55,667 nt of DNA, taken from assembly GCA_938008165.1 (NCBI GenBank), contig CALLLP010000034.1, positions 1 through 55,667 of the forward strand, given 5' to 3'. The position numbers and the translations under genes were made by a program. This document shows positions 17,049 through 25,370 of the stretch, one piece after another (the stretch's first letter is position 1; each line of letters opens with the position of its first letter). The DNA is from an uncultured Neomegalonema sp. Its GTDB lineage: Bacteria; Pseudomonadota; Alphaproteobacteria; Rhodobacterales; Rhodobacteraceae. Below the pieces are notes generated by a model that was not told the DNA's origin, made no database searches, and worked only from the letters and a program-made list of their open reading frames with translations.

Positions 17049-17888
17049 CTACCACGTGTAGAGGGGTCCGACGATCATCATCAGAATACCGGCAACGATG
17101 CTTGCCCAGACGAGTCCGTCGAAATTCTCGATGACGGCCCCCCGGCCCAGCAACAGCGATCCTTCGGGTGCGCCGCCAACGGCGTGGCGGATGCGGTCGG
17201 TCACGGTGGCGGCCATCATCACGACACAGGCGATCAGCAGGCTGGCAAGGATCACCCAAAGCAGGTTCCCTTCCCGATAGAAGGCCGCCGCGACAAAACC
17301 CGCCGCGACGCCGCTTCCGGCCCCGAAGATCAATCCCCAGGGCAGTTCCCGCGCATCCTCCGAAGGGGTCGAATCACCTTGAGGGGCGATATGGCGGTCA
17401 TAGATGCCGCTGCCAATCTCGGTCGCGGCCACGACGAAGATCAGCCAGATGCTCAAGGCGAGGCCATGCTCGCTGTGATCTCTCAGCCAGACAAAACAGG
17501 CCCCCGCAACGCCGATCACCACAAGGCCCAGCGCCGTGCGGACCAGCAGGCCGTTTTCCTTCGGCCCCATAATCAGCAGAAATCCGGCGGCCAAAAACGC
17601 GATGGCCGCGCCGCCCCCTGCGCCGACTGCAAAGCTGAAGAACGGGGGCAATGCACCCGCCGCGAGGACGATTCCGACCAAGGGTTCATCGAAGTCCCGG
17701 CCCCCCGTCGTCATGCGAAACCATTCATACGCCATGGCCGCGCAGGCCGCGCCGGTTAGGAGAGCGGTCGCGCCGACGCCGTAGGACAAGAAAACCAGAG
17801 CGACGAGGCCCACCTTCAGGAAAAACAGGATGCGATCCCCGGTTTCCAGATTGAAACCCTTATACGCAGAAGGCGCTTGTGCGTTCAT
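17049..17888 (-). CDS. Polytopic membrane protein resembling phosphatidate cytidylyltransferase
   Basis: The 279-residue product has about eight hydrophobic segments. Its layout and the C-terminal sequence IENFDGLVWASIVAGILM recall CdsA, whose signature ends in HGG-x-DR-x-D just before a membrane span. Here the equivalent is GRGAVIENFDG: the final Asp is present but the HGG and Arg are not, and the preceding SxxKR-KD part is not visible, so catalytic CDP-diacylglycerol synthesis is doubtful. ATG 17888 is chosen because AGAGG precedes it; an upstream ATG at 17942 has no such support. It stands alone and converges on the aerR-like gene. Call it CdsA-like; it may be a remodelled paralogue. Confidence 0.65.
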   Translation of the reverse strand: MNAQAPSAYKGFNLETGDRILFFLKVGLVALVFLSYGVGATALLTGAACAAMAYEWFRMTTGGRDFDEPLVGIVLAAGALPPFFSFAVGAGGGAAIAFLAAGFLLIMGPKENGLLVRTALGLVVIGVAGACFVWLRDHSEHGLALSIWLIFVVAATEIGSGIYDRHIAPQGDSTPSEDARELPWGLIFGAGSGVAAGFVAAAFYREGNLLWVILASLLIACVVMMAATVTDRIRHAVGGAPEGSLLLGRGAVIENFDGLVWASIVAGILMMIVGPLYTW

Positions 17889-18110
17889 TTCAAACCTCTT
17901 CGCTAGCATGGTGCTTGAGACCGGCGGTTCTTGGACGGCCATCGGGTGAACGACGATACCATACAGGGTTCCACGCCGTTTTCGCTACAACGGATTGAGA
18001 TAGTGTGATCGTGCAGCGGTTCGAGTGGATCATTGAAGCGGGGCAAGCCGGTGGCGATTCTTGACGATCCGAAGGCCCAATGCCACGCTGGGCGGTGGGG
18101 AGGGACTGCC

Positions 18111-19001
18111 ATGCTGACGGATGAACAGATCGCGGGCTATCGCGAAAATGGATATGCGCTGATCGAAAACGCCATCGAGCCGGATGCCTTATCGGCCATG
18201 CAGCGAGCGACGGCGCGCCTGATCGAGCGCTCGCGTGAGGTCTCCGAGAGCAACGCATTATTCGATCTCGATGAGGGGCACGGCCCGGATACTCCGCGCT
18301 TGACCCGAATCAAACTGCCCCATACCCGCGACGCCGCCTTTGCGGATGTGCTCTACGGCGCGCGGTTGACCGGGATGCTCCATCCGTTGCTGGGGCCGGA
18401 TATTCGCCTGCATACATCCAAGCTGAACACCAAGGCTCCCGGCGGCGGGGCGGCGGTGGAATGGCATCAGGACTGGGCATTCTATCCGCATACGAATGAC
18501 GATATTCTCGCCGTGGGCATCATGCTGGAGGATGTGGACGAGGCGAATGGCCCGCTGATGATCGTGCCCGGAACCCACAGGAATCCCGTTCTCAGCCATC
18601 ATCGCAACGGCGTCTTTTGTGGTGCCATCGACCCCGCCGATCCGCTGTTCGAGCGGCAAAAAGCCGTCACGATCACCGGCAAGGCGGGGGATATGAGCAT
18701 CCACCATGCCCGCGTGTTGCATGGCTCGGCCCCGAATCGGTCGGATCGGGCGCGCAAACTGTTGTTCTTTGAGCTGATGGCCGCCGATGCATGGCCATTA
18801 ATGGGCGTGGCGGGGGTGTATCAGGGGCTTTCCGCCCCGGCCATGTGGGAAAGGATGCAAGAAAACATCGTCTGCGGCACCCAGCCCACCGCCCCGCGCC
18901 TATGCGATGTGCCGGTCTCCATGCCATTGCCGCCCCCGCCGGATGCCACATCCATCTTCAAGGTGCAGAAATCTGGCGGTGCAATCAGCGCGTTCGCATA
19001 A
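18111..19001 (+). CDS. Phytanoyl-CoA dioxygenase family protein
   Basis: The 296-residue product is a non-haem Fe(II)/2-oxoglutarate oxygenase of the PhyH family. The metal-binding facial triad is visible: His119-x-Asp121 in EWHQDWAF and His204 in RVLHGSAPNRS, with an Arg a few residues later to hold 2-oxoglutarate. ATG 18111 is chosen over an upstream start because GGGGAGGG lies 6-9 bases before it. Substrate cannot be told from sequence; PhyH proteins hydroxylate fatty acyl-CoAs, ectoine and many small acids. The next gene, 176 bases on, starts a TRAP transporter operon, so a link to the transported substrate is possible but not shown. Confidence 0.88.
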   Translation: MLTDEQIAGYRENGYALIENAIEPDALSAMQRATARLIERSREVSESNALFDLDEGHGPDTPRLTRIKLPHTRDAAFADVLYGARLTGMLHPLLGPDIRLHTSKLNTKAPGGGAAVEWHQDWAFYPHTNDDILAVGIMLEDVDEANGPLMIVPGTHRNPVLSHHRNGVFCGAIDPADPLFERQKAVTITGKAGDMSIHHARVLHGSAPNRSDRARKLLFFELMAADAWPLMGVAGVYQGLSAPAMWERMQENIVCGTQPTAPRLCDVPVSMPLPPPPDATSIFKVQKSGGAISAFA

Positions 19002-19047
19002 TTGTAGGGCAAAGGAAAAATTCATACTTCCCAACTTGGACGAGTTG

Positions 19048-19100
19048 TCGTTGAATGTTCAGACCGCTTGCATGATCAGGAGGTCGGTACGATTCAACGA
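19048..19100. repeat. Inverted repeat in the leader of the TRAP operon
   Basis: TCGTTGAAT (19048-19056) and ATTCAACGA (19092-19100) are perfect 9-base inverted arms around a 35-base interior that holds GACC and GGTC as a possible inner stem. It lies about 80 bases before dctP, downstream of the PhyH gene. It may be an operator for a dimeric regulator or an mRNA leader fold; it has no T tract and so is not an obvious terminator. Confidence 0.45.
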
Positions 19101-19177
19101 ATACGCTGCATGCTCCTCCGGTCACGGGAGCCACTTTAACGATGACCGTACGAAAAAAGTTCTCAGGGAGAGAAACC

Positions 19178-20206
19178 ATGAAAAAGCTGCTCGGCACGCT
19201 CTGTGCCCTTGCACTGACGACCGCCGCTGTTCCGGCCTTTGCCGATGGTCACAGCGAAAAGACCAAGCTGCGCATTCAGACGCATTATGCGCCCGAAACC
19301 ACCTCCGGCAAGCTGCTGACCGAATATGTCGACAACATTCAGAAGATGTCGAACGGCGAGATCGAAGTGGAAATGTTCTACTCTTCCTCGGTCGTGAAAT
19401 CCGTTGAGACCTTTGATGCCGCCGCGACGGGGATCCTCGATTGCGATGCCACGGGTGGCGCGTATCAGACCGGCAAAAACCCCGCCTTCCAGTTTGTCGG
19501 CGACATCATGGGCGGCTATGCCACGCCCGTACAGCAGCTTTCGTGGCTCTACTACGGCGGCGGTCGTGAAGCGGCGAACGATCTGTATAACAAATATGAC
19601 ATGCAGCTCGTCGGCTGGATCGTCTACGGTCAGGAATCCTTCGCATCGACCGCCCCCATCGCCGGAATCGACGATCTGAAAGACTGGAAATTCCGTTCGC
19701 CTCCCGGCATGGAAACCAAGATCTTCGAAAAACTGGGCGCAAAGCCGATCGTGATGGATTTCACCGAAATCTTCACCGCGCTGGAAACCGGCATTATCGA
19801 CGGGGCGGATGCTTCGGGCCTCGCGAACAATGTGGGCCTCGGTCTCTATGACATCGCCGGATATGCCAACTTCCCCGGTTTTCACTCGATGCCTTCCGAC
19901 CACATCGCCTGTAACAAGGCCGTTTGGGACGAAATGCCCGCGCATCACCGCCTGATCATGGAAGTCGCCATCGGCGATATCGCCCTGAAAAGTGCGCTGA
20001 GCTTTGAAAAGCAGAATGCCGAAGCGGCCGCCGCGCTGGCCGAAAAAGGCATCCAGATCGATGCATGGTCGGCTGAAGACCTCGCGACCTTCCGCGATGC
20101 TGCACAATCCGCATGGGGTGAATTCGCCACCACGCCGGAAGCCAAGGCACTGGTCGAAAGCCACATCTCGTATCTCAGCCAGCTTGGCCTCGTCAAAGAG
20201 AAGTAA
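19178..20206 (+). CDS. TRAP transporter substrate-binding protein DctP
   Basis: The 342-residue product is the periplasmic binding protein of a tripartite ATP-independent periplasmic transporter. It starts with a signal peptide (MKKLLGTLCALALTTAAVPAFA, cleavage near residue 22). Family features include DLKDWKFRSPPGMETKIFEKLGAKPI with the arginine that pairs with a substrate carboxylate, and the ALETGIIDGAD segment. ATG 19178 follows AGGGAG; the upstream in-frame start at 19142 would bury the signal peptide. Substrate is unknown, but coupling to a UxaA-like dehydratase downstream favours a sugar acid or other hydroxy acid. A stable hairpin follows the stop. Confidence 0.92.
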   Translation: MKKLLGTLCALALTTAAVPAFADGHSEKTKLRIQTHYAPETTSGKLLTEYVDNIQKMSNGEIEVEMFYSSSVVKSVETFDAAATGILDCDATGGAYQTGKNPAFQFVGDIMGGYATPVQQLSWLYYGGGREAANDLYNKYDMQLVGWIVYGQESFASTAPIAGIDDLKDWKFRSPPGMETKIFEKLGAKPIVMDFTEIFTALETGIIDGADASGLANNVGLGLYDIAGYANFPGFHSMPSDHIACNKAVWDEMPAHHRLIMEVAIGDIALKSALSFEKQNAEAAAALAEKGIQIDAWSAEDLATFRDAAQSAWGEFATTPEAKALVESHISYLSQLGLVKEK

Positions 20207-20213
20207 TCGGGTT

Positions 20214-20249
20214 GGGGAAAGGGCTATCGGCTCTTTCCCCATTGTTTTT
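20214..20249 (+). terminator. Intercistronic hairpin with T tract between dctP and dctQ
   Basis: GGGGAAAGGGC (20214-20224) pairs with GCTCTTTCCCC (20230-20240) in an 11-bp stem (one G-U pair) with loop TATCG, followed by ATTGTTTTT. This is a strong intrinsic terminator or attenuator placed inside the operon. It would let most transcripts stop after the abundant binding protein while a fraction reads into the membrane genes, and it also protects the dctP 3' end. Confidence 0.8.
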
Positions 20250-20319
20250 CCGATGCTTTTGACAACGATGCGCCGCCTGCGCCCCGTGGGCGGCGCGACT
20301 TATCCGATGAGGGGGGATT

Positions 20320-21090
20320 ATGGTAGAGCATGAACGAACGGGTCCGGTGGACCTTCTATCCTGGTGTATCAGCCGGGTCGCCATGTGGGGACCAGCCTTC
20401 ATCGTCGGGATTATCTTCTACGAGGTCTTGCTGCGCTACGTCTTTTCGGCCCCGACATTGTGGGTGAACGAGATGTCGCTGTGGATCGGAGGGGCGATCT
20501 ATCTGACTTCCGGTCTCTACGCGATGCAACAGCGCAGCCATATCCGCATTTTCGTTCTCTACGACATGATGCCCCGCATCATCCAAAAGCTGTTCAATTT
20601 TTTGTCCGTCTTTTGCCTCTTTGTCTTTGCCTGCGCTGTGGTCTGGGGCGGGTTTGGCGAGGCGGCGGCAAAATTTGCCCGGTGGGAGACGTTCGGCACC
20701 GCCTTCGATCCGCCCATTCCCGCGACGAACAAGCCGCTGGTGCTGATGACGCTACTGTTTGTGTGCCTTCAGGCGATCTCGAATCTTGTGCGCGACTGGC
20801 CTGCGGCACCGTGGCTGCGCAAGGGTATCGACCTGTTTTCGACCGCCCTGATCGTGGGGCTTGCCATCCATGCGATCCCGCGTGTGCTCGACCCGGCGAC
20901 CTCCGTGCCGTTCTGGTGGCGGGTGGGGATCGTCGCGTTTATGGTCATTTCATCGCTGATCGTGCTCTACGGGCTTTGGCGCGATTTCAACCGCACGCCC
21001 GTTCCCTTTATCGACAGCCACGATCCGGCGGATGATCTCGATCTGCCTGACGAAGTGCTGACCGGCAATCCGCCCCTGCGGCAATCATAA
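20320..21090 (+). CDS. TRAP transporter small permease DctQ, enlarged
   Basis: The 256-residue integral membrane protein is the small subunit that joins DctM to the binding protein. The first four spans match DctQ, including YEVLLRYVFSAPTLWVNEMS, the usual DctQ signature. Typical DctQ proteins are about 160-200 residues with four spans; this one has two more hydrophobic segments near 170-190 and 203-225 and an acidic C-terminal tail. ATG 20320 is preceded by GAGGGGGGA. It lies after the dctP hairpin and 21 bases before dctM. Confidence 0.9.
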   Translation: MVEHERTGPVDLLSWCISRVAMWGPAFIVGIIFYEVLLRYVFSAPTLWVNEMSLWIGGAIYLTSGLYAMQQRSHIRIFVLYDMMPRIIQKLFNFLSVFCLFVFACAVVWGGFGEAAAKFARWETFGTAFDPPIPATNKPLVLMTLLFVCLQAISNLVRDWPAAPWLRKGIDLFSTALIVGLAIHAIPRVLDPATSVPFWWRVGIVAFMVISSLIVLYGLWRDFNRTPVPFIDSHDPADDLDLPDEVLTGNPPLRQS

Positions 21091-21111
21091 GAAACGACGA
21101 GGCGATTTCCG

Positions 21112-22752
21112 ATGGATATTGGCACGATCTCTCTCATACTGCTCATCGGAATGCTGGTGCTTTTGGCGATCGGCATGCCGCTGGGCTTTGCCTCCGGTTT
21201 CCTTGCCGTCGTCGTGATGGTGCTGAAATTCGAGCCAACCCTGATTACCGACCCGTTCGTCTATGGCTTTGCCTTTGAGAACTGGACGATTGGGGAGGGG
21301 ACGCTGACGCGAAAATTCGGCTCTGGGCCGATGAACATCCTCGCCCAGCGCCTTTACGGCATTACGACGAACTACGTCCTTGTTTCTGTTCCGCTCTTTA
21401 TCTTCATGGCGACCCTGCTTGAGCGTTCCGGCATTGCGCGGGATATGTATTCCTGCCTGCAATTATGGATGTCGCGCACCCGTGGGGGCATTGCGGTCGT
21501 CACTGCCATCATGGCCATCGTCATGGCGGCGATGTCGGGTATCATCGGCGGGGAAGTCGTGCTTCTGGGTCTGATCGCCCTGCCGCAGATGCTGCGCCTC
21601 GGCTATGACCAGAACCTCGCCATCGGCACGATTTGCGCGTCCGGTTCGCTCGGTACGATGATCCCGCCCTCCATCGTGCTGATTTTCTATGGCCTGATTA
21701 CAGAAACCTCGATTCATGCGCTGTTCAAGGCGGCGTTCCTGCCCGGCTTTGTTCTGGCGGGCAGCTATATCGTCTACATCCTCTGGCGGACCCGGCGGCA
21801 TCCGGAACAGGCCCCGCTCCCCGATCCGTCACCCGATGACATGACGGGGACCGACAAGCTGGTCTATGGCTTTGCGCTGCTATCGATGATCTGGACGGCG
21901 GTGATGGCGATCATGGTGCTGCGCGGCTGGTATCTGCATAGCTTCGGCGGGATCGAGGACGACACGTCCTATGTTTCCGAGACATACCTGACCAAAGCCG
22001 CGATTACGGGCGGCTTGCTGCTGGTCGTATCGCTGCTGGTCATCGGGCCGAAGACCTGCGCGCGGGCCTGGGCGGCGGGCAAGGGGATGGTTGCGCCGTT
22101 GCTGGTCGTCTTCGTCGTGCTCGGCTCGATCTATGGCGGCATCACGGGCATTACCGAAGCTGCCGCGATGGGCTCGGTCGCCGTTCTCCTGCTGATCATG
22201 GCGCGGCGCGAGTTTTCGTTCCAGCTACTGACCGAAGCATCGATGCGGACCTTTAAATCGACCGGCACCATCATCTGGGTGACGCTCGGCGCCACTGCAC
22301 TGGCCGGGGCCTATACCATCGCCGGAGGGCCGACCTATGTGGCAAACCTGATTACGGGCTATGACCTACCGACGATGGGCGTCTTGCTGGTGATGATGGT
22401 CATCTTCCTGTTTCTCGGCGCGTTTATGGACTGGACCGGAATCGTGCTGCTGGTCATGCCCGTCTTCTTGCCCATCGTGCTGAAGCTGCCGATGAACGAG
22501 CTGGGCTTGACCGGGGGTCTGCCTTCGGAATCGATGGTGCGGGTGTGGTTCGGGATATTATTCTGCGTGAATATGCAGGTCAGTTTCCTGTCGCCCCCCT
22601 TTGGTCCGGCGGCGTTCTACCTGAAATCCGTGGCTCCGGCACATATCACATTGCCGGATATCTTCCGGGGCTTCCTGCCCTTCATCGGTATCCAGATCCT
22701 GATTCTGGCGCTGGTGCTTTGCGTACCGCAGATTACGACGGTCTTCCTGTGA
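21112..22752 (+). CDS. TRAP transporter large permease DctM, enlarged
   Basis: This 546-residue polytopic protein is the ion-coupled transport subunit of the TRAP system. Family landmarks include GMPLGFASGF near the N-terminus, IPPSIVLIFYG, and MDWTGIVLLVMPVFLPI near the C-terminus. Usual DctM is about 425 residues; here about 110 extra residues sit in the middle (after WRTRRHPEQAPLPDPSP) and add membrane spans, a layout seen in the larger DctM subgroup. The ATG at 21112 has GAGG upstream. The stop codon overlaps the GTG start of the next gene, so transporter and enzyme are made together. Confidence 0.92.
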   Translation: MDIGTISLILLIGMLVLLAIGMPLGFASGFLAVVVMVLKFEPTLITDPFVYGFAFENWTIGEGTLTRKFGSGPMNILAQRLYGITTNYVLVSVPLFIFMATLLERSGIARDMYSCLQLWMSRTRGGIAVVTAIMAIVMAAMSGIIGGEVVLLGLIALPQMLRLGYDQNLAIGTICASGSLGTMIPPSIVLIFYGLITETSIHALFKAAFLPGFVLAGSYIVYILWRTRRHPEQAPLPDPSPDDMTGTDKLVYGFALLSMIWTAVMAIMVLRGWYLHSFGGIEDDTSYVSETYLTKAAITGGLLLVVSLLVIGPKTCARAWAAGKGMVAPLLVVFVVLGSIYGGITGITEAAAMGSVAVLLLIMARREFSFQLLTEASMRTFKSTGTIIWVTLGATALAGAYTIAGGPTYVANLITGYDLPTMGVLLVMMVIFLFLGAFMDWTGIVLLVMPVFLPIVLKLPMNELGLTGGLPSESMVRVWFGILFCVNMQVSFLSPPFGPAAFYLKSVAPAHITLPDIFRGFLPFIGIQILILALVLCVPQITTVFL

Positions 22753-24251
22753 GCGGGGCGACCGTCCGGCTGAACCCAGCCGACAATGTCGCCATTGCCC
22801 GCATTGCGCTGAAGACCGGGGAGGAGGGCGCGCGCGAGGATATACCGCGCGGTCACAAGATCGCCCTCGCGCCCATCCCGGCGGGGGGTGAGGTGGTGAA
22901 ATATGCCCAAGGCATCGGTGTGGCCTCGCAGGATATCGCGCAGGGTGCGCATGTGCATACCCATAACCTCGCCTTTCACGCCTCGCGGCAGGACCATGCC
23001 TTCTGCAAGGCGGCGACGGCGACCGAGTATGTGCCGGAAGGCGCGCGCGCGACCTTTCAGGGGTATCACCGCGATGATGGGCGCGTCGGCACGCGCAACT
23101 TTATCGCCGTGATTACCAGCGTGAATTGTTCGGCCACCGCCGGGCGTCTGATCGCCGAGCATTTCGGGGCGGCACAGATGGCGGCGTTTCCTAATGTCGA
23201 TGGGGTCGCGGCCTTCGTGCATGGCACTGGCTGCGCGATGGCGGCGAATTCGAACGGATTCGAGAATTTGCAGCGGGTGATGTGGGGCTATGCCCGAAAT
23301 CCGAATTGCGCCGGTGTGCTGATGGTGGGCCTTGGCTGCGAGGCGATGCAAATCGACTTTTTGCTCGACTGTTATGGCATCAAGGTCGGGCCGCTGTTTC
23401 GCACGATGAATATCCAGAATATGGGCGGCCTGAAGCGCACCATCGAGGCGGGGATCAAGATCGTCGAGGAAATGCTGCCCTATGCCAATCGGATCGAGCG
23501 CGCCCCTGCCGATGCTTCGCATCTGATGCTGGCGCTGCAATGTGGGGGATCGGATGCGTGGTCCGGCGTCACGGCGAACCCGGCGCTGGGCTATGCCGCC
23601 GATCTGCTGGTGAGGAATGGCGGCACTGCGGTTCTGGCCGAAACCCCCGAAATCTACGGCGCGGAGCACCTGCTGACCGCGCGCGCGCGGGACGAGGCGG
23701 TCGCGCAAAAGTTGATGGATCGCATCGCGTGGTGGGAGGGGTATACGGCCAGCCATGGCGGATCGATGGATAACAACCCCTCGCCGGGGAACAAGGCGGG
23801 GGGCCTGACGACCATTTTGGAAAAATCCCTCGGCGCGGTGGCCAAAAGCGGCACCTGTACGCTGGAGGGGGTGTTTTTCTATGGCGAGCCAATCGACCGC
23901 AAGGGCTTTGTCTTCATGGATAGCCCCGGCTATGACCCGGTATCGATTACCGGCGAAATTGCTTCGGGTTGTAATATTGCCGCCTTTACCACCGGCCGTG
24001 GATCGGTCTTCGGGTCAAAGCCTGCGCCGTGCATCAAGATCGCCACGAATACCGACATGGCGACCCGGATGGCCGATGATATGGACGTGAATGCAGGCCG
24101 TATCGTATCGGACGGGGCCACGGTCGAGGAGGTGGGCACGGAGATTTTCGACCTGCTCCTGCGTGTTGCCTCTGGCGAGCCATCCTTGTCCGAAGCGCAA
24201 GGCCTGGGCGATTATGAATTTGTGCCGTGGCAGGTCGGAGCGGTGATGTAG
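22749..24251 (+). CDS. UxaA/GarD family sugar-acid dehydratase
   Basis: The 500-residue product has an N-terminal SAF domain (about 5-85, with IPRGHKIALAPIPAGGEVVKYAQ) and the long C-terminal altronate/galactarate dehydratase domain (about 105-490, with GRVGTRNFIAVITSVNCSAT, HGTGCAM, GLGCE and QCGGSDAWSG). These iron-dependent enzymes dehydrate altronate, galactarate and related aldonic or aldaric acids to 2-keto-3-deoxy acids. The start is GTG 22749, overlapping the dctM stop as GTGA, so it belongs to the TRAP operon. The frame stays open upstream, but that part is inside dctM. The precise substrate is not decided; a hydratase for another hydroxy acid is possible. Confidence 0.9.
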   Translation: MSGATVRLNPADNVAIARIALKTGEEGAREDIPRGHKIALAPIPAGGEVVKYAQGIGVASQDIAQGAHVHTHNLAFHASRQDHAFCKAATATEYVPEGARATFQGYHRDDGRVGTRNFIAVITSVNCSATAGRLIAEHFGAAQMAAFPNVDGVAAFVHGTGCAMAANSNGFENLQRVMWGYARNPNCAGVLMVGLGCEAMQIDFLLDCYGIKVGPLFRTMNIQNMGGLKRTIEAGIKIVEEMLPYANRIERAPADASHLMLALQCGGSDAWSGVTANPALGYAADLLVRNGGTAVLAETPEIYGAEHLLTARARDEAVAQKLMDRIAWWEGYTASHGGSMDNNPSPGNKAGGLTTILEKSLGAVAKSGTCTLEGVFFYGEPIDRKGFVFMDSPGYDPVSITGEIASGCNIAAFTTGRGSVFGSKPAPCIKIATNTDMATRMADDMDVNAGRIVSDGATVEEVGTEIFDLLLRVASGEPSLSEAQGLGDYEFVPWQVGAVM

Positions 24252-24299
24252 AAAAAGGGACATCGGCGCAAAGACCCTCGTGGCCCCTCCCCGCAAAGC

Positions 24300-24321
24300 C
24301 GCCCTGTTCCGGGGCAGGGCG
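24300..24321. terminator. Possible hairpin between convergent uxaA-like gene and rpoH
   Basis: CGCCCTG (24300-24306) and CAGGGCG (24315-24321) form a 7-bp stem with an 8-base loop in the 113-bp convergent gap. It lacks a T tract on either side, so termination may be weak or factor-dependent. Nothing else was seen in this gap. Confidence 0.35.
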
Positions 24322-24364
24322 AGTTATTCTGGTGATACGGGGGGGTGGGTGACCGCCGATCACT

Positions 24365-25279
24365 TTAGGCCGGTTCTACGTCGAGCATTCCCTCTGCTGC
24401 GGCCAGTTCGCGCATTTTTTCCTGTAGCTTTTCGAACGCGCGCACTTCGATCTGGCGGATACGCTCGCGCGAGACATTGTAGACGCCCGACAGATCTTCG
24501 AGGGTTACCGGATCGTCGCGCAGGCGGCGCTCGCGCAGGATATGCTGTTCGCGCTCGTTCAGCGTCTCCATCGCCTGCGACAGCAGGTCCATGCGCTTGT
24601 CGTGCTCCTCGGTATTGGCATGGTCGGCGGCATGGTCCGATTCCTCGTCGGGCAGCCAATCCATCCATTCCGCCGCACCGCCATCGTCGCCGCCTCCGCG
24701 CATCGGGGCGTTGAGCGAGGCATCGCCACCGCCGCCCATGCGGCCATTCATCATCACGACATCCTCTTCGGATACCGACAAGGATTTCGCGATGCTGGCG
24801 ATTTGTTCGGGGCGCAACTGGCCGTCTTCCAGCGCATTGATCTTGGATTTGGCGCGGCGCAGGTTGAAGAACAGCTTTTTCTGGCTGGCGGTCGTGCCGA
24901 TTTTTACCAGCGACCATGACCGCAGGATATATTCCTGAATCGACGCGCGAATCCACCACATCGCATAGGTGGCGAGGCGAAAACCCTTATCGGGGTCGAA
25001 GCGCTTGACCGATTGCATCAGGCCGACATTCGCCTCCGAGATCACCTCGGAAATGGGCAGGCCATACCCGCGATAACCCATGGCAATCTTTGCCGCGAGG
25101 CGCAGATGCGACGTTACCATCTTATGCGCCGCTTCGGTATCCCCATGATCGGCCCATGCTTTTGCCAGCATGAATTCCTCCTGCTTCTCCAGCATCGGAA
25201 ATTTCCGAATCTCGGAGAGGTAGCGGCTGAGGCCGTTATCGGAACTAAGGGTGGGCAAATTGCCCGTGGTCGTCGCCAT
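24365..25279 (-). CDS. rpoH: Heat-shock sigma factor RpoH
   Basis: RpoH (sigma-32) directs RNA polymerase to heat-shock and, in Rhodobacterales, oxidative-stress promoters. The 304-residue protein has region 2 (EANVGLMQSVKRFDPDKGFRLATYAMWWIR), the diagnostic RpoH box QKKLFFNLR at 133-141, and the region 4.2 helix-turn-helix near VSRERIRQIEVRAFEKLQ. The glycine-rich linker at about 185-210 is longer than in E. coli. ATG 25279 has AGG about 10 bases upstream. It is monocistronic, between the convergent uxaA-like gene and rluD. Alphaproteobacteria often have two RpoH paralogues; which one this is cannot be told here. Confidence 0.96.
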   Translation of the reverse strand: MATTTGNLPTLSSDNGLSRYLSEIRKFPMLEKQEEFMLAKAWADHGDTEAAHKMVTSHLRLAAKIAMGYRGYGLPISEVISEANVGLMQSVKRFDPDKGFRLATYAMWWIRASIQEYILRSWSLVKIGTTASQKKLFFNLRRAKSKINALEDGQLRPEQIASIAKSLSVSEEDVVMMNGRMGGGGDASLNAPMRGGGDDGGAAEWMDWLPDEESDHAADHANTEEHDKRMDLLSQAMETLNEREQHILRERRLRDDPVTLEDLSGVYNVSRERIRQIEVRAFEKLQEKMRELAAAEGMLDVEPA

Positions 25280-25370
25280 GGTGAAGATACCTGTAAAGAA
25301 AACTTAAAGACGCATTAGTTAGGATTTAGGTCAACAGTATGACCAAGAACTTAAATGGGTTGATTGTTCC

